Source of the DNA: Trichinella spiralis | Taxonomy: Eukaryota; Nematoda; Enoplea; Trichinellida; Trichinellidae | Length of the DNA: 64,000 nucleotides | Assembly: GCA_000181795.3 (NCBI GenBank) | Contig: CM012955.1 | Span: forward strand, 7,345,161-7,409,160 | Direction: 5' to 3' | In this document: positions 1 to 12,469 of the stretch, one piece after another | How positions within the stretch are numbered: the stretch's first letter is position 1 | How the letters are laid out: every line of letters begins with the position of its first letter | The notes under the pieces: generated by a model | The model's database searches: none | Seen by the model: the letters and a program-made list of their open reading frames with translations, nothing else | Told to the model about the DNA's origin: nothing | Program-made: the position numbers and the translations under genes

Positions 1-1905
1 ACTTTCCGCAAATGAACCCTAAACTCAACTCGACAAGGCATGGGACGTGAAAAATGTTCAAATGCGGAAAGCCACTCAAATTAATAATAATAATACTCAT
101 GATCTACATCCAATTACTCTAATTAACAAACATCTGGATTAAATGCTCGATAACTTACAGTTCGAATTTATATAAATTACAGACTCAAGAACTCCTCAGT
201 GAACTTTAACTAATTAATCTAACTCAAAGAATTATACTTACCGAACTTACCCTCGTCCTCTTGGACGTCCACTTTCATCTTCTATTCTTCTGTATCTAAA
301 TGTAGAAGAATTAATTTAATGAAATAATGTTATAATAAATAAAAAAACAAAGCCGTTTTTATTGCTCTTTTTCGTCCATCATCGCATTGAAAACGCCATG
401 GTTTATTCGCCGCACATCGTTCGCCTACAATCATTTGAAATGAGTTTATGGAGCAACTAATAGTAGCCACAAGAAAATTTACATAAAGTTCATTTCTATT
501 GATTAACAAGTATGAAATGTATTTCATTTCGTTGAACAAATATTATGCATGCCGCGCATAAGCTCAAAAGCAAACAAATTAAAATGCAAATTCAAATTGA
601 AACTGCACCACGCCTTTGTTCGAAAAGATAAGATTCTTCTATATCTTATAACACACCTTACTCAGTAGTTAAAGCACAAATAGTTTGAGCAAATATCGTT
701 CAAGGCTTCTGCTAGTCAACAAAGTCAATTTAACTGGTGCTCTGCTAATATGAAGTTAATTTTCAAATGGCCCAATTTGCATAAAAGACAGACACTGCGC
801 ACGTAGCGGTAAACGCTGGCTTATGTAAGTTGAATATGCTACTCAAATATGAATTAGAACATAATGTCAACAAAAAATAAACAATGATTAAGCGCACTGG
901 TTGCGCTCTATGACAAGCAAAATTAAATAGACGATAATTTTGATTTATCTAATGTCTTCATTTTGCAAAATTTAGAAAACAATATAAAGTGACAATAAAA
1001 TTAAATTGAAAACAATTTCTGTATGAAAATGGTATTTTTCTGTCTTGCATGATAAATATCACTATACACTTAGTGATATTCGACCTGCTAAGGAAAGAAT
1101 AAAATTGAATACTATAGGCAGGTGTAAATTGAAACTTTTAACGTCCTCTTTAGTTAAATCTAGACGATTACGCAAAATAACAAATTGAAATAAGGATTTG
1201 TTCAGGACCTTCAACGTTCAACTATATGTAATTAAGAATTCTGCTTTAAAGGTATATCAAGTTTTACGCATCTTTAAATTGAAAATTGCCTAAATACGTA
1301 AATATGCATGCATTCATACGAAAACATCAGGAAAGTAAGTTTCAGCATTAAATTTTCACCTGAATGTAGCATTTTGCACTTGAACCTTGGTTACGCATCG
1401 CCACCGCTTATCGAACAGCGTTGTAATAAAGTAATAACTATGAATACAACATTTGCATTTCTCTTATTTGTTTATTACTTAGTAACCTTCTTATCATTAA
1501 TTTGGCAATTTAAATATTGCATATTACTGTATTTCCAATTATGAATTATCTTTTCGTGATTTTTTTGGAAATATACTATAACTTCATATTAAAAGATGCT
1601 TTTACTTGTCCTCATTTTATCGGCTTCATTAAGCTGTGTAACAACTTTTTCTGATTTCTTGCCGTTTCAACGACTGGATTTTCATTTTTAATCCGTAACC
1701 ACAAAAACTGTTGATTTCAAGGCAGAAATGTATATAGCAGTGCTTACAAATTTGAAAATTTCCATTAAATCTATTTGAAAACAAAACAAAATACAGTAAA
1801 TTTTATTTTCAAGAATTTTTGACATTAAAACAAAGAACAACATTTCTATTGAAATTATTTATAGAAAGCGAATATTAAAAACAGTGCTGCTGATCGAATC
1901 AGCTT
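1..1905. other. AT-rich intergenic sequence, no gene seen
   Basis: Short open frames on both strands are rich in Phe, Ile, Asn and Lys. They show no domain and no exon-like chain bounded by splice sites. I see nothing functional here. Confidence 0.6.
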
Positions 1906-2136
1906 TCATGACGACTGCTCAAGCATTTGTTGAATAATTTCACTGTCCAACGGCGCCGTCTGTCCCGGTGGTGGTAGCAAGTCAAGGAATTTATTCACGT
2001 TTTGCTTTGTCTGCTGGATCTTCTTTTTTCTTTCCTTCTTCCCCAACTTTACTGCTCTGTAAATCATATACCCAAATGCGACCAACACGCACAAAGCGGA
2101 AAGCACGAAAAGCGCGAAAGTACCTTCTTTCCACAT
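1906..2136 (-). CDS. Candidate single-pass membrane microprotein (76 aa)
   Basis: An uninterrupted 76-codon ORF starts at the ATG at 2136 and ends with TGA at 1906. It has a short N-terminus (MWKEG), one hydrophobic segment at about residues 6-26, then a strongly basic stretch (KLGKKERKKK) and a polar tail with LLPPPG and LDSEIIQQM. The hydrophobic segment followed by positive charge suggests an N-out/C-in anchor. Its base composition is visibly richer in GC than the flanks, which favours real coding over chance. An overlapping plus-strand ORF (1968-2171) looks like a shadow. I do not recognise the family. It could also be the last exon of a larger gene, but no good acceptor lies just upstream of the ATG. 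The function is unknown. Confidence 0.42.
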   Translation of the reverse strand: MWKEGTFALFVLSALCVLVAFGYMIYRAVKLGKKERKKKIQQTKQNVNKFLDLLPPPGQTAPLDSEIIQQMLEQSS

Positions 2137-2263
2137 CGCAATTTAATGCAACTATCAAGCTCGAACTTTGATAAGAACTAAAGAACGCGGCATACAAGAC
2201 GTAACTCATGCTTTAAAGTGTTTAAACAATTTGGCATTCAAACTTGTTTAAATGACAGCACTG

Positions 2264-2645
2264 ACTTCTTTAAAGTAACCTCATAATGTTAAATTATTTA
2301 GAGCAGAAGTTATTTTTAATTCAAATTTGATAATTGCAAAATTGAAACTGAACACTTAATTGTGTATGGGAAATAGTTTCTAATTGTTATTCAAATATTT
2401 TACAGAATTAATTTTCTCAATTTCCTCATCAATACATACTTCTTCAACTGTTATATTTGCATAAACTTGCCATGAAACCATTCAAATAACAGTACTTTTT
2501 TCTTTTTCTTCTTTTCTTACAATTTTCTTCTATGCTTCATACATCTAATGCATGGATAAATCAATCATTTATCGTAAAATTGACCTTTATTACATTACTC
2601 TTTGCAAATACAGCAAGTCCTGTTTATTCAAATAACAAGTACAGT
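2264..2645. repeat. Direct repeat, copy 1 (pairs with 3392-3768)
   Basis: This roughly 380-bp block recurs in the same orientation at 3392-3768. Shared landmarks in order are an AATTGAAACTGAACACTTAATT-like stretch, TTTCTAATTGTTATTCAAAT, a CATACATACTTCTTCAACTG run, a TTCTTTTCTTACAATTTTCT run and ATTTATCGTAAAATT. The copies differ by scattered substitutions and small indels, roughly one site in ten by eye. No coding frame is conserved between them. Confidence 0.85.
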
Positions 2646-3127
2646 ACAGTACTTGAACTAGACAATCAAATTTTTGTAATTTAACTTTTAAAGCGGGTGG
2701 GAAAGAAAAAAGAAATTAAAATTGTGTTGTTCTTTGCCATTGATAGCGAGCAATGCTGACCACTTTCTTGCTTATTGTAATCTTGCCAAAATTGAACTTA
2801 TCTTTCAGTTTCAACAGTAATTTATATTTTATTCACCACAGCTATCGACTGAAATTGTATCATAATTTTTTATTCAACTCCTACATTAATCATTCAGTAG
2901 CTGTCTTGTTTTTACTTTTATATCTGTAATGCTCAGTTGAAGCGCAATTATATAGCAAATATATAGCTTTAACGCCTTTATAAAAGGTGGAATTTATCTT
3001 CCACTTGGCACAATCAAATGTCTTTTTATTTGTCTTTACTTTATTATCTAATTCTGCTGCACATCTTCGAGATTGCAGCCTTGTATTTTGGTTGCAATAC
3101 TCAGCTGACCATTGGGGTTAGAACTGA

Positions 3128-3262
3128 ATGCCTTCTAGGCGTGCTGATTTTGTTATTTTCAGCCGCTTTCAGGCTAATTCAGTAGGCAACATAGGTTTTA
3201 GTGTATTTGTACACTACGCGTTCTGACCCCTTCTAGGCGTGCTGATTTTGCTATATCGGCCG
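3128..3262. repeat. Short direct repeat with about 100-bp period
   Basis: The motif CTTCTAGGCGTGCTGATTTTG occurs at about 3131 and again at about 3231, followed both times by a similar T-rich/GCC stretch. The two copies lie in the 0.75-kb spacer between the two long direct repeats and may be remnants of a local tandem array. Confidence 0.7.
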
Positions 3263-3391
3263 GCAGTAGATGGAGAACAATCAACCATTCCACCTGCCAG
3301 TAGGAATGGAATAAAAATGCCTTATAACATTTTTCATCATCCGCATTTATGGCTATTTTTATTGAAAAAATTAATTTTCAAATGACACTCA

Positions 3392-3768
3392 CTTGTTTAA
3401 AGTGACACTCATAGTGTTAAATTAATTAGAGTAGAAGTTATTTTTCAAATTCAAATTTGATAATTGCAAAATTGAAATTGAACACTTAATTGAGTATGGC
3501 AAATAGTTTCTAATTGTTATTCAAATATTTTGCAGAGTTCATTTTCTCAATTTCCTCATCCATACATACTTCTTCAACTGCTCTATTTGCATAAACTTGC
3601 CATAAAAGCATTCAAATTACTGTACTTTTTCTTATTCTTCTTTTCTTACAATTTTCTTCTATGCTTCATATATCTAATGCATACATAAATCCATCATTTA
3701 TCGTAAAATTAATTTTTACTACTTTACTCTTTTCAAATACAACAAGTCCTGTTTAACAAATAACAAGT
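3392..3768. repeat. Direct repeat, copy 2
   Basis: This is the second copy of the block at 2264-2645, in the same orientation. The two copies flank about 0.75 kb of unrelated sequence. It could be a tandem segmental duplication or the paired ends of a small mobile element. I see no coding content or primer-binding-like motif that would settle it. Confidence 0.85.
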
Positions 3769-3769
3769 G

Positions 3770-6700
3770 AATAGACATGTAAATGCGCACGCCACACACT
3801 CATATATATTCAGACAAATATGTATGCAATTAATTCTGAATTTCAAAATGATTGAAATACAAGTAAAGCAATGTCTTCTACTTACGTGTTGTCTTTCTTC
3901 TTCTGTCAGACTTATGTATGTATTTCCAACACTTCCTTCTCTGGAAAAATAATTAGGAATTAAAAATTTTTTTAAAATCGCATGAATTTTAATATTATTA
4001 GCATGCACTGTTATTTGGCTTCAATTATTTTTTATAACATGGGTATTGCGTATTTGTTTATGTGATAATATTCATGCAAATGACATAACAGATAACTGCA
4101 TAATTACTGTATCACTCACTTGCGTTCAACATGCAAATGAATTTAAGCATGTACGAAATGGTGTATGGTTGCTTTATGCAGGTTCCAGTAATGGTTATAT
4201 TGATGTGGTACTTGTGTGTCTGCAGCATCTATAAAAAACACAAGTAATATAGGGATAGAAATATATTAATGTTAGTAATAATAGCGGAAAAACCCAATTT
4301 ATTAGTTATATTGAGTAAATCAAGCATAGAATATCTGCACACTATCGAATATCATTTACCTGTTAATCATAGACGGTATGTAAGAGTGTGATTACATTTG
4401 CACACCTCCTCTTACGTCAAAATGACTGACCACAATATTCTGCAATATTGTATGATAGTAAGTGAATTTCAGTTATGGGAAAACAACCTAGTTCTTCATG
4501 AGTAAGAGCGTAATAGCATAAATTAAGTGCTCGTTTATTAATTTGTTTGCTGAAATGAAAGCTCTTTTGCTTAAAGTCATGTAAGGTGATGAACAATGCA
4601 AATAATATTAAAATTAATTTCAACAAGTATCTAGCATATTAGAATCTTCAATTAGTTGTGAAAAAAATTGAAATTGCTATTCTTGATACTGCACGCCATG
4701 CAAAATATTTCACATTACCATCAAATATTTAGGCGAGAAATAACTATATAAGAAAAGAGGCAGAAATAGTTAAGTAATAAACAATGCAATTATATTACAT
4801 ACTTTCTCTTAAGAATCTCTAAAAGAAATTCTATTTTTCATTCTCATTACTAGAAATTATCAATTTCGCTCTGACATCTAAGCATAGAATAAATGTCGGT
4901 AGCAGAAAATAGAAATCTGCTAGCTTTCAGCTGGCCCATTGTTGAAGTCGTACAATCATAAAATATGAAGCATAAGCTATTTTTGAATCATAGATGATTT
5001 AAGCGAGTAAAATTGAAAACACTGCTTCACTGATGGCCATATCACACTACTATAATGAATTGCTAACCACAAAGAGCACTTTCTGAAGAGTTGTACAAGA
5101 GTAAGTGTACAATATAAATAGCATATCACATTGACTGTGGTGTAGTTACAGCGTAATAGCCTAATAGAAATGGATAACATGAGACAAGAAAGATTTGAAT
5201 TATTCTTGACCGTTTCTCATATGCACATCATTTAGTGTAAGACTGTTCTCACGGCATTGATGAAACTTCAGTTTCTGCAATGCAATTCACATCAATGTCA
5301 CTGCGATCAATTCTGAAGCAACAAGTTTAAAAACAGTTGGAATTGTACAAAAAATAAGGAAGCCTGCATTTCCAAAAGACAGAAAATATTGCACAAAAGT
5401 ATCCTGTTTCAGAGAATACTATGCTTTAATGTGGAAAATGTTTAACTTACATAACATCCTCCATCATAGTTAAATTTCAAAAAATATCAAAACCTATAAA
5501 TGTGCCAACGCTATAGGCCATTTATTCTGAAACTACTGGGTAATCATTGCTTAAATATTGCACGGTACGATAAGATAAAATAAATTTAATGAAGTGAAAA
5601 AGTTGAAGTTTGACAATACAGAAGAAACATCAGTTATGGTTAAAATCAGAGAAAGAACTCCGCAAATTGCAGAACCATTACTACAACAGTGAAGAAGTCT
5701 CAGTAACTCACCATAAGAAAGAAGCTAAGCAGAGGAGGTCAATGAAACTGCACATGAAAAATTGGTACCGGTATTTTGGATAAACTGTTGGACAAAATGT
5801 GGGATAATGGATTGTGCTGTGGCAGGGTTCACCAATTATTCAGTAACTTTCTCATAGATTGCATAGTACATTCATCTTTCACTATATTTTTTGCTCACCA
5901 TTTGTGAATCATATATGAACAGAACGGAAGCCAAGGAATGAAAGATCATTTACTTTGAAATTGAAGATGGTATTGAGAAGAAGAGCTTTGCGCGCTTCTT
6001 GACTGCTGCTCTACACACTGAAAAACTGAATAATCATGAGGATTGCATTCTTCAACTTTATTCAGGGTCAAGTGGAAAAAATTTGAATATGACATTGCCC
6101 TAGCTGAAATCACTGCACGATTAGTCCTAGTAGCGTAATGGCATCATCACAATCGGAACTTTAACTAATTATAAAAATTATTGGGATTTTATTCAATTCT
6201 GATGTAATATAATAAAATGTAAATCAATATATTTTCGACTGTTGATTTGAAAAGTTGTTGTTCTTCATAAATTGAAATGAAAGAAAAGGGATATAACGTA
6301 AAAGGAAGAAAATTAGATAACTCAAACAAAAAAATATTGTATCACGCAACGCATTTTGAATGGATACTTTACTCAAATGTCAAAAATGTCACGTATACTG
6401 AAAATCATGCATCCTGGTTCCGTTTCGAGGAAGATGCAGATGGGCAACTTTCTTATGAATAAAGATAGGCAAGGCGCCAAGTTTACTGCCCATTTATTCC
6501 AAAACTAATGGTCAGTTGCTAAATAAACAATTAATAGCACTATCATTTATCAATGTGAACATCATCTGAACAACAGAAAGAAAGTTTTCAACCTTTCGCT
6601 GTAAAACAGCAAACGCTGTAGTAGCCAAAGACATTTACGAAAAGGTCGATAAAACGATTTCCTTTCAAAATGATATGAAATGATCGGAAAAATTAGAAAA

Positions 6701-9700
6701 CAACAAGGAACTTCGTCCAACTATTCTTGTAGCGTATTCGTCATATATGCCTTTACAGTTGTAATAGAATAAATTATTCGAAGAAATGGAACATTAGTAA
6801 TGGAATATTAATGTGAAGGAAAACAAGAGAAATAAAATATGCAGAATAAATAAATATGCAAAGAAAGCGATATTGTGAATTGTTATTTCAAAACTTCTAA
6901 ATGCATGAGCAAAAAAAATCATCTCATCCAAATAAAATTTGTTACTGACTTTTGTATATCGCTTACAGCATCCTTAAAACGCAAAATTTTTCAAACGTAT
7001 TCTCTATGATTAATTGCGCATTTGAAATCAGAATTCGTCACAATCAAGAGATGGAAATGCAAATTTTATGCAATGTTGCATTTATTCCTTTCATAAATGT
7101 TAAACTAGGAGACAAGTAGTTTTATCAAATTTCTCGAAAATAAATCATCGATTCCATATAATTCAAAATTTACGAACATTTATTCCAGGCACTACTGCTT
7201 TCATTTATAATTTGATTAATTGCTCTTCTCAAATGCGAATTGGCTATAATGAACAGATAGGAATGCAATTTTGATGCAAAATTCCATTTGTTCCTTCTAT
7301 AAATACCTAATTTGAAAACCATTCCTTTACGGAGAAACTCTCCAAGACACTATCTTTTATTAATATAAAACTTTAATCATCAAAAAAGTCAAAATTTTGG
7401 AAACAAATGTTTCGCCGATTTTCGCAAAAACAGCCATGTCTATAGCTCATGAAACTTTGAAATTTTCAAAAAAATATTTTTTCCAAAAATTAAGTGAATT
7501 GATTTATATCGGTAGACAATTATTCGATAAGTATTATAAACGATTCCGGACCATCCGTGATTGTGTATATCTTGAGATATACCAAAGGACCTGAAAATTA
7601 ATATAGGACTTTAACGAAGTCGAAATAAAAAAGAATAAAAAATGAAAGTTAAAAAATGTGCATATGGAAAAGTGTCATTAATTGTTACAAAAAAACTATC
7701 CATGTTATCACCTGAAAAAAAGGAATGTACTTTAATAAAAATTGTTCCTGATTTTCATTTAAGCAACAGTAACTTTCAAAAACAAAAACCTTTGTTTACT
7801 GAAATTTTTTGACTTAATACAATTCAGAGATAAGAATTATCCAAAAATTATCACATTAGAAACCTATTTCGTCCAATATGGCAGTCTTTTTATTCTATAA
7901 ATTTCAAATGCTCAAACCGGAAACTTTATCAAATATCTAAAAAAATCAAATTCCCAACAATGCAGCTATAACTTATGCGTCAATACTTGATTTAGCGCGG
8001 CATGGTTCGAAACTGCATGTTTCATGTAAAAAAAATATTATATCCTGTAAAGAAATGTTCATTTTCATTATCACTCATAGCAAACACATGGCAATTTGAA
8101 TTCCGTTATTTGGGCAACGACTGTATTCTGTCATTCAAAGGGAGCAACAGATACAGCATTTAGCGGTGGAAATAAATTCCAAATGCTGTAAAAAAATAAA
8201 TGTATAAACAATTTATACCAAAGAAATCCTCCCGAGACTAGTGTTTTTATGAATGTTTGGAGATATCCATTCAGAAGTTCAGTTGAACAAACGACTTGTA
8301 TTCAAGAAAATGGCTAAAAACTTTTATAATTTCGTCGTAATTGCAAACAATTTTGTACAACTTGAACAAACATTAATTTTCAATAATACGCAATCGTGGC
8401 TTTGCTGAGAAATCTGCGAATACGACTAGTTAAGAGGGTTAGCATTTATTGTAAAAATGTACATGAACATAAATAACATATAAAAGTGACATTGTAGCGA
8501 TATTAATTCTATGGATAATAATAAAAAACATAACATTTGAAAATATTTTGGAAAGGTAAACAGCACATTCAGAACATATGAATAATTTAACAGTTTGACA
8601 CAGAATACAAAGGTAACATAAATGATTGCAAATGAAAACTCTTTTAATGTGAAATCAATTTATCGAAACAATTCTCAGAACTATCCTGTCTATTAGGGAT
8701 GTTGCTCTCATTTCTCACATCTTCCCTATTGCATACTTTTGACGGATTTCAACGTGTTTACCTATTGGAATGTATTATGTCATGAATCGCCTTGGATTTT
8801 AGCATCTGATTAATAAGGATAGAAATAAAAAAACAAAAACTAGAAATATTTGCAAAATAACATCAAAATTAAAAATTTAGTAATACAAAATTAAATTTCA
8901 GCACACTGTGTTTCATATGATCAGAATTTTACAGATGCATGCTAGTTCTCTGCATTTAATTATGATCACATTTATCAAAAACAAACAAATGTATTTTCCA
9001 ATGAAGCACTAATTGGAAATGCTTTGTTTATTAAATTATTTTGATGGTAGATTTCATGCATTTAATTTTTGTCAATATCACCTCTATCAGAATTTCAATG
9101 CTGATATTTAACAGTTCAAAAACGTGCTTTTAATTTAATGACTTTATTTAAAAAATTAAAAAATTTAATACGCAAATTTTTATAATGCATACCTTTGGAA
9201 TGCAAACAAAAAGGGAATGTGACATTAGTGAATATTAGTATCAAGTTTCACTCCAGAATCCATCAAAGGGTTAAAAGCGGACTTCAGTAGTAGTTTCGTA
9301 TTGCGATAATAAACTGAGAGACCGGATATTGTTAGTCACTTTAGTCAAACAAGCAAGCACATTGCTACTGGTAACAAAACGCTTCTGGAAAATTGAATTT
9401 GCATATTCGCAAAAGTAATGTTATTCGCCCTAATTTACCTGCATTAACACTCAACTGTTTTTCTTGGCTCATCTCGACAGTATTACTAAAAATATTAAAA
9501 ATTATCAGTAATGTAAAATATCAAAACATATCAAATAAATCTCATTCATAATAAACTACCCTAATTACTGAACATCAAAAGCAACTGCCAACAAACTGCC
9601 CTCTAAAAAATTGTTCAAATTAAAGACTTTCAAAACATATCAGGTGGATAACTGAATATTGTTCATTAATTGAAAAGGAGCATAAGTTTTTGTTGCCTTC

Positions 9701-11060
9701 ACGCAATACATAATTAACTCAGATAACTTTATCTGACGGCACTGTTAAATTCATTTGTAGTCAATGTCATCAAGTTAACAAAAAATGCTGATTTACATAT
9801 ACGTCAGATGAATAACCTTTACGTAGAGTATCTTGACAATGAATATCTGGACAAACTGAAATTTTAATTGCTGCTAATCGTACACATTGAAACATTTTGC
9901 ACATATCTCATTTATAATGGAATACTTTGACTATTATGCATCTATAAAATTTTCCTAATAAAGCGCTTGTCATCTTAGACGTGAAATTTCAAAAATTACA
10001 AAACACTCTACATTACTTAGTCATGATACTAAATTACAGACTCAATGTCTGTTTGATTGTTTACTTCTCGTCGACTTCCATGCAGTGTTTGTTGGTCGCA
10101 GTTTTGAACGTGTTTTGACACTGAAGAGCTCCATCAATGTTTGTTATGTATTGTAATTTTGTATAAATATCAAGTTTGTAAAACAGTTTATTTTATTTAA
10201 CTGATGATGCCGCATAAATTGCTATGGTGTTGCCGTTGACGCGGCTGCTGATTTCCAATTTCATCTGAAACAAAATTATCATATTGTGCTAGACATTGAA
10301 CCGTGGGTTAAATTATGTTTAATCGTATCTTAGTGTACATTACTGTTGGCGCTTGGGATATTGCTGCCTCAGGTTAGAAGTCAACAATTATTGAACAAAT
10401 ACATGCGAGGAATTGTGGAAAGCAACACGCTGGCAACACTTTTTCAATTATACTTGAATCTGTTCGTTTCAAAAAATTTACAACCTTAATATTTTCAATT
10501 TCAAAAAAATAATTATCAGACGACGTGAAATATTCAGCAACAATGTATTTTGCATGCATGCGGGTAAAATAAAAAACAGTTATATTATAGATGATGAAAT
10601 GAAGTGCTAATATCAATAGAATATTCAATAAAAGGAAGTTGATTCTCTGGCTACTTTCCTAATAATAAATGAATGTAATATTTTCAATAAATTACTTGCA
10701 TCAGTGCATTTAAAGTGACACGTCAGCATTGGTACGTTTAAGCGACACACAGTGTTACAGCATGTTGTCGATAACAAAGCCACTTTCTGTAGGGATGATC
10801 AGTTTCCTATTCTGAGTAGCAGTTATTCTCTTAAGAAGTTGTTGCTGACTTCGCTGGTTTCTACTCCTCTAGGAATAGACTATTCGAAGCTCTATATGCA
10901 AATCACCTCCATCGCAATCTGTTCTATACGACAATCAGACATTATTTGAGTGAAAATTTATTAAACAAACATTACTTCATGCAAATGACAAGATACAGGG
11001 ACGCAGAAAACTATCACACAATCACAAATGACATAAAACAAAACAAAACCATATGACAAT
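3770..11060. other. Gene-poor AT-rich stretch
   Basis: No convincing gene was found. Small ORFs at 4417, 4977, 6277, 7397 and 10374 have no domain and low-complexity composition. Degenerate repeated phrases occur at 7009-7110, 7215-7310 and about 7880-7955. Confidence 0.55.
7009..7310. repeat. Degenerate tandem repeat, about 205-bp period
   Basis: The phrase GATTAATTGC...AAATGC...TTCCTTTCATAAATG at 7009-7110 is echoed at 7215-7310. A third weaker echo (TTATTCTATAAATTTCAAATG followed by AAACTTTATCAAATATCT) lies near 7885-7955. Similarity is patchy, so this is a tentative old satellite-like family. Confidence 0.4.
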
Positions 11061-11063
11061 CTT

Positions 11064-12050
11064 ATGTTCTATTATCATCGTTGCTATATCACCCGGAAAC
11101 TGCAGAAAGTAGTCCTTTTTGATGTGCAGGTACAGCTTATCTCACATCTCAAAGAATTTCGAACACTTCGCTGCCATTGGCGAAGTCCATCAAAAATTAG
11201 ACTTTCATTCAGATACAATTCTTACAATGTGCATGTAACAGAAATAAAAATAAGCCGAAATACCAACTTCTCGGCGGCTCATCTGTGCGATGGTGAATGT
11301 CGAATGCATGGTATTTCTCTACTGTGGTTTCTACTTCGTTTCCTGGTTCTTTATTCGATTTCTTCTCTGTTTCCGCAAGATGCCGATGCTGTTTGTCACA
11401 CGGCCTGGCTTCAACCTTTAGACTGCTTCAGCCGCTCATACTATCTTCCTTCTTCACTGTTTAAGCAACTCATCGGTCTTGAGCAACTTCCATTAAGGAT
11501 TTCTTTTCTAATTTGATTTGATTTTGCCTTTCATCCAAGGCGAATGCGATGCTCAGCTACATTCGTGGAAATGACATGAAAACAAGTGAAACATGCGCCA
11601 CAACAAAAGAAAAACAGTCGTCACTATACAACCATTTTCCATTTCCTCACGACATAAACCCGTTACTGCTTCACCGGTAATCAATCACGTCATCCCTTCT
11701 TCATTTGAAACTAATACGTTGTCGATTGGAGTTTCTTCATATTTATAACGGTTGATCTTTGTTGCTGTGACAAATCCACTCTACTGCGCTTCTCCACCAA
11801 TCGAAGACACGAATGGATTAACCTGCAACATATCTTCACTTGCTGTTTTCGCCGGAACCCATCCACTTGTGCATACAATTAGTGCAATTCACGGGATGAA
11901 AATGATCAGTAGTCTACAAAAATTAAAATCCTCTCACAAACACACGGGCACAAACTCACAAGAATGGCGCAACACAACCACCGCACTGAACACAACGTCA
12001 AACGAGAACTGCGCTCACCTGCATGCCACTGCTACTTTTATACTAGCGTG
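11064..12050 (-). promoter_or_regulatory. GC-richer island with minus-strand TATA/initiator
   Basis: Composition shifts to clearly higher GC over about 1 kb. On the minus strand TATAAAAG lies at 12042-12035, and an initiator-like GCAGTTC sits about 30 bp downstream near 12010. This is a textbook core-promoter spacing. A GTGAGT donor-like site follows near 11965. No long minus-strand ORF follows, so this would be a 5' untranslated exon, a non-coding transcript or the promoter of a decayed element. Plus-strand ORFs (11064-11516, 11752-12051, 11964-12194) lack recognisable domains. Confidence 0.35.
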
Positions 12051-12469
12051 ATGGTGCGTCGCTCCGCATTTATTCGAAAATTTGCTGACGTAGTCTCTTT
12101 TAGCTCATGCCGGCCATTATTTGCAAACGAAACTCGTCTAACGATCGTTCGATATCATTCAAATGCTTTACATTGGGTTACTTTAGTTGATTAGTTATTA
12201 GCTATATATTGTAACAGTTCAGTCGGGGATTACTTCTAATTGTCAATTGGCTGCAATATTATTCGTATCAGTTCTCAAAGCAATCCCATTCCAATTTTAA
12301 ATAGTTTTTATCACATTTTTAAATAATTCCAACATTACCAATTGGAGAAAGTGCTGCAGAAAGTGCAGAACACCATGAACCAGGCAGAAAGCGACATTCC
12401 ATATTTTTAGAATACAGAACTCCACCTAAACCTATAATGTGTGCGTGTGTGTGTAAACGTGTATCACCT

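Noticed and set aside
11064-11516. 150-codon plus-strand ORF
   Set aside because: No domain, no signal of conservation and no splice partners. It lies in the GC-richer island where chance ORFs are longer.
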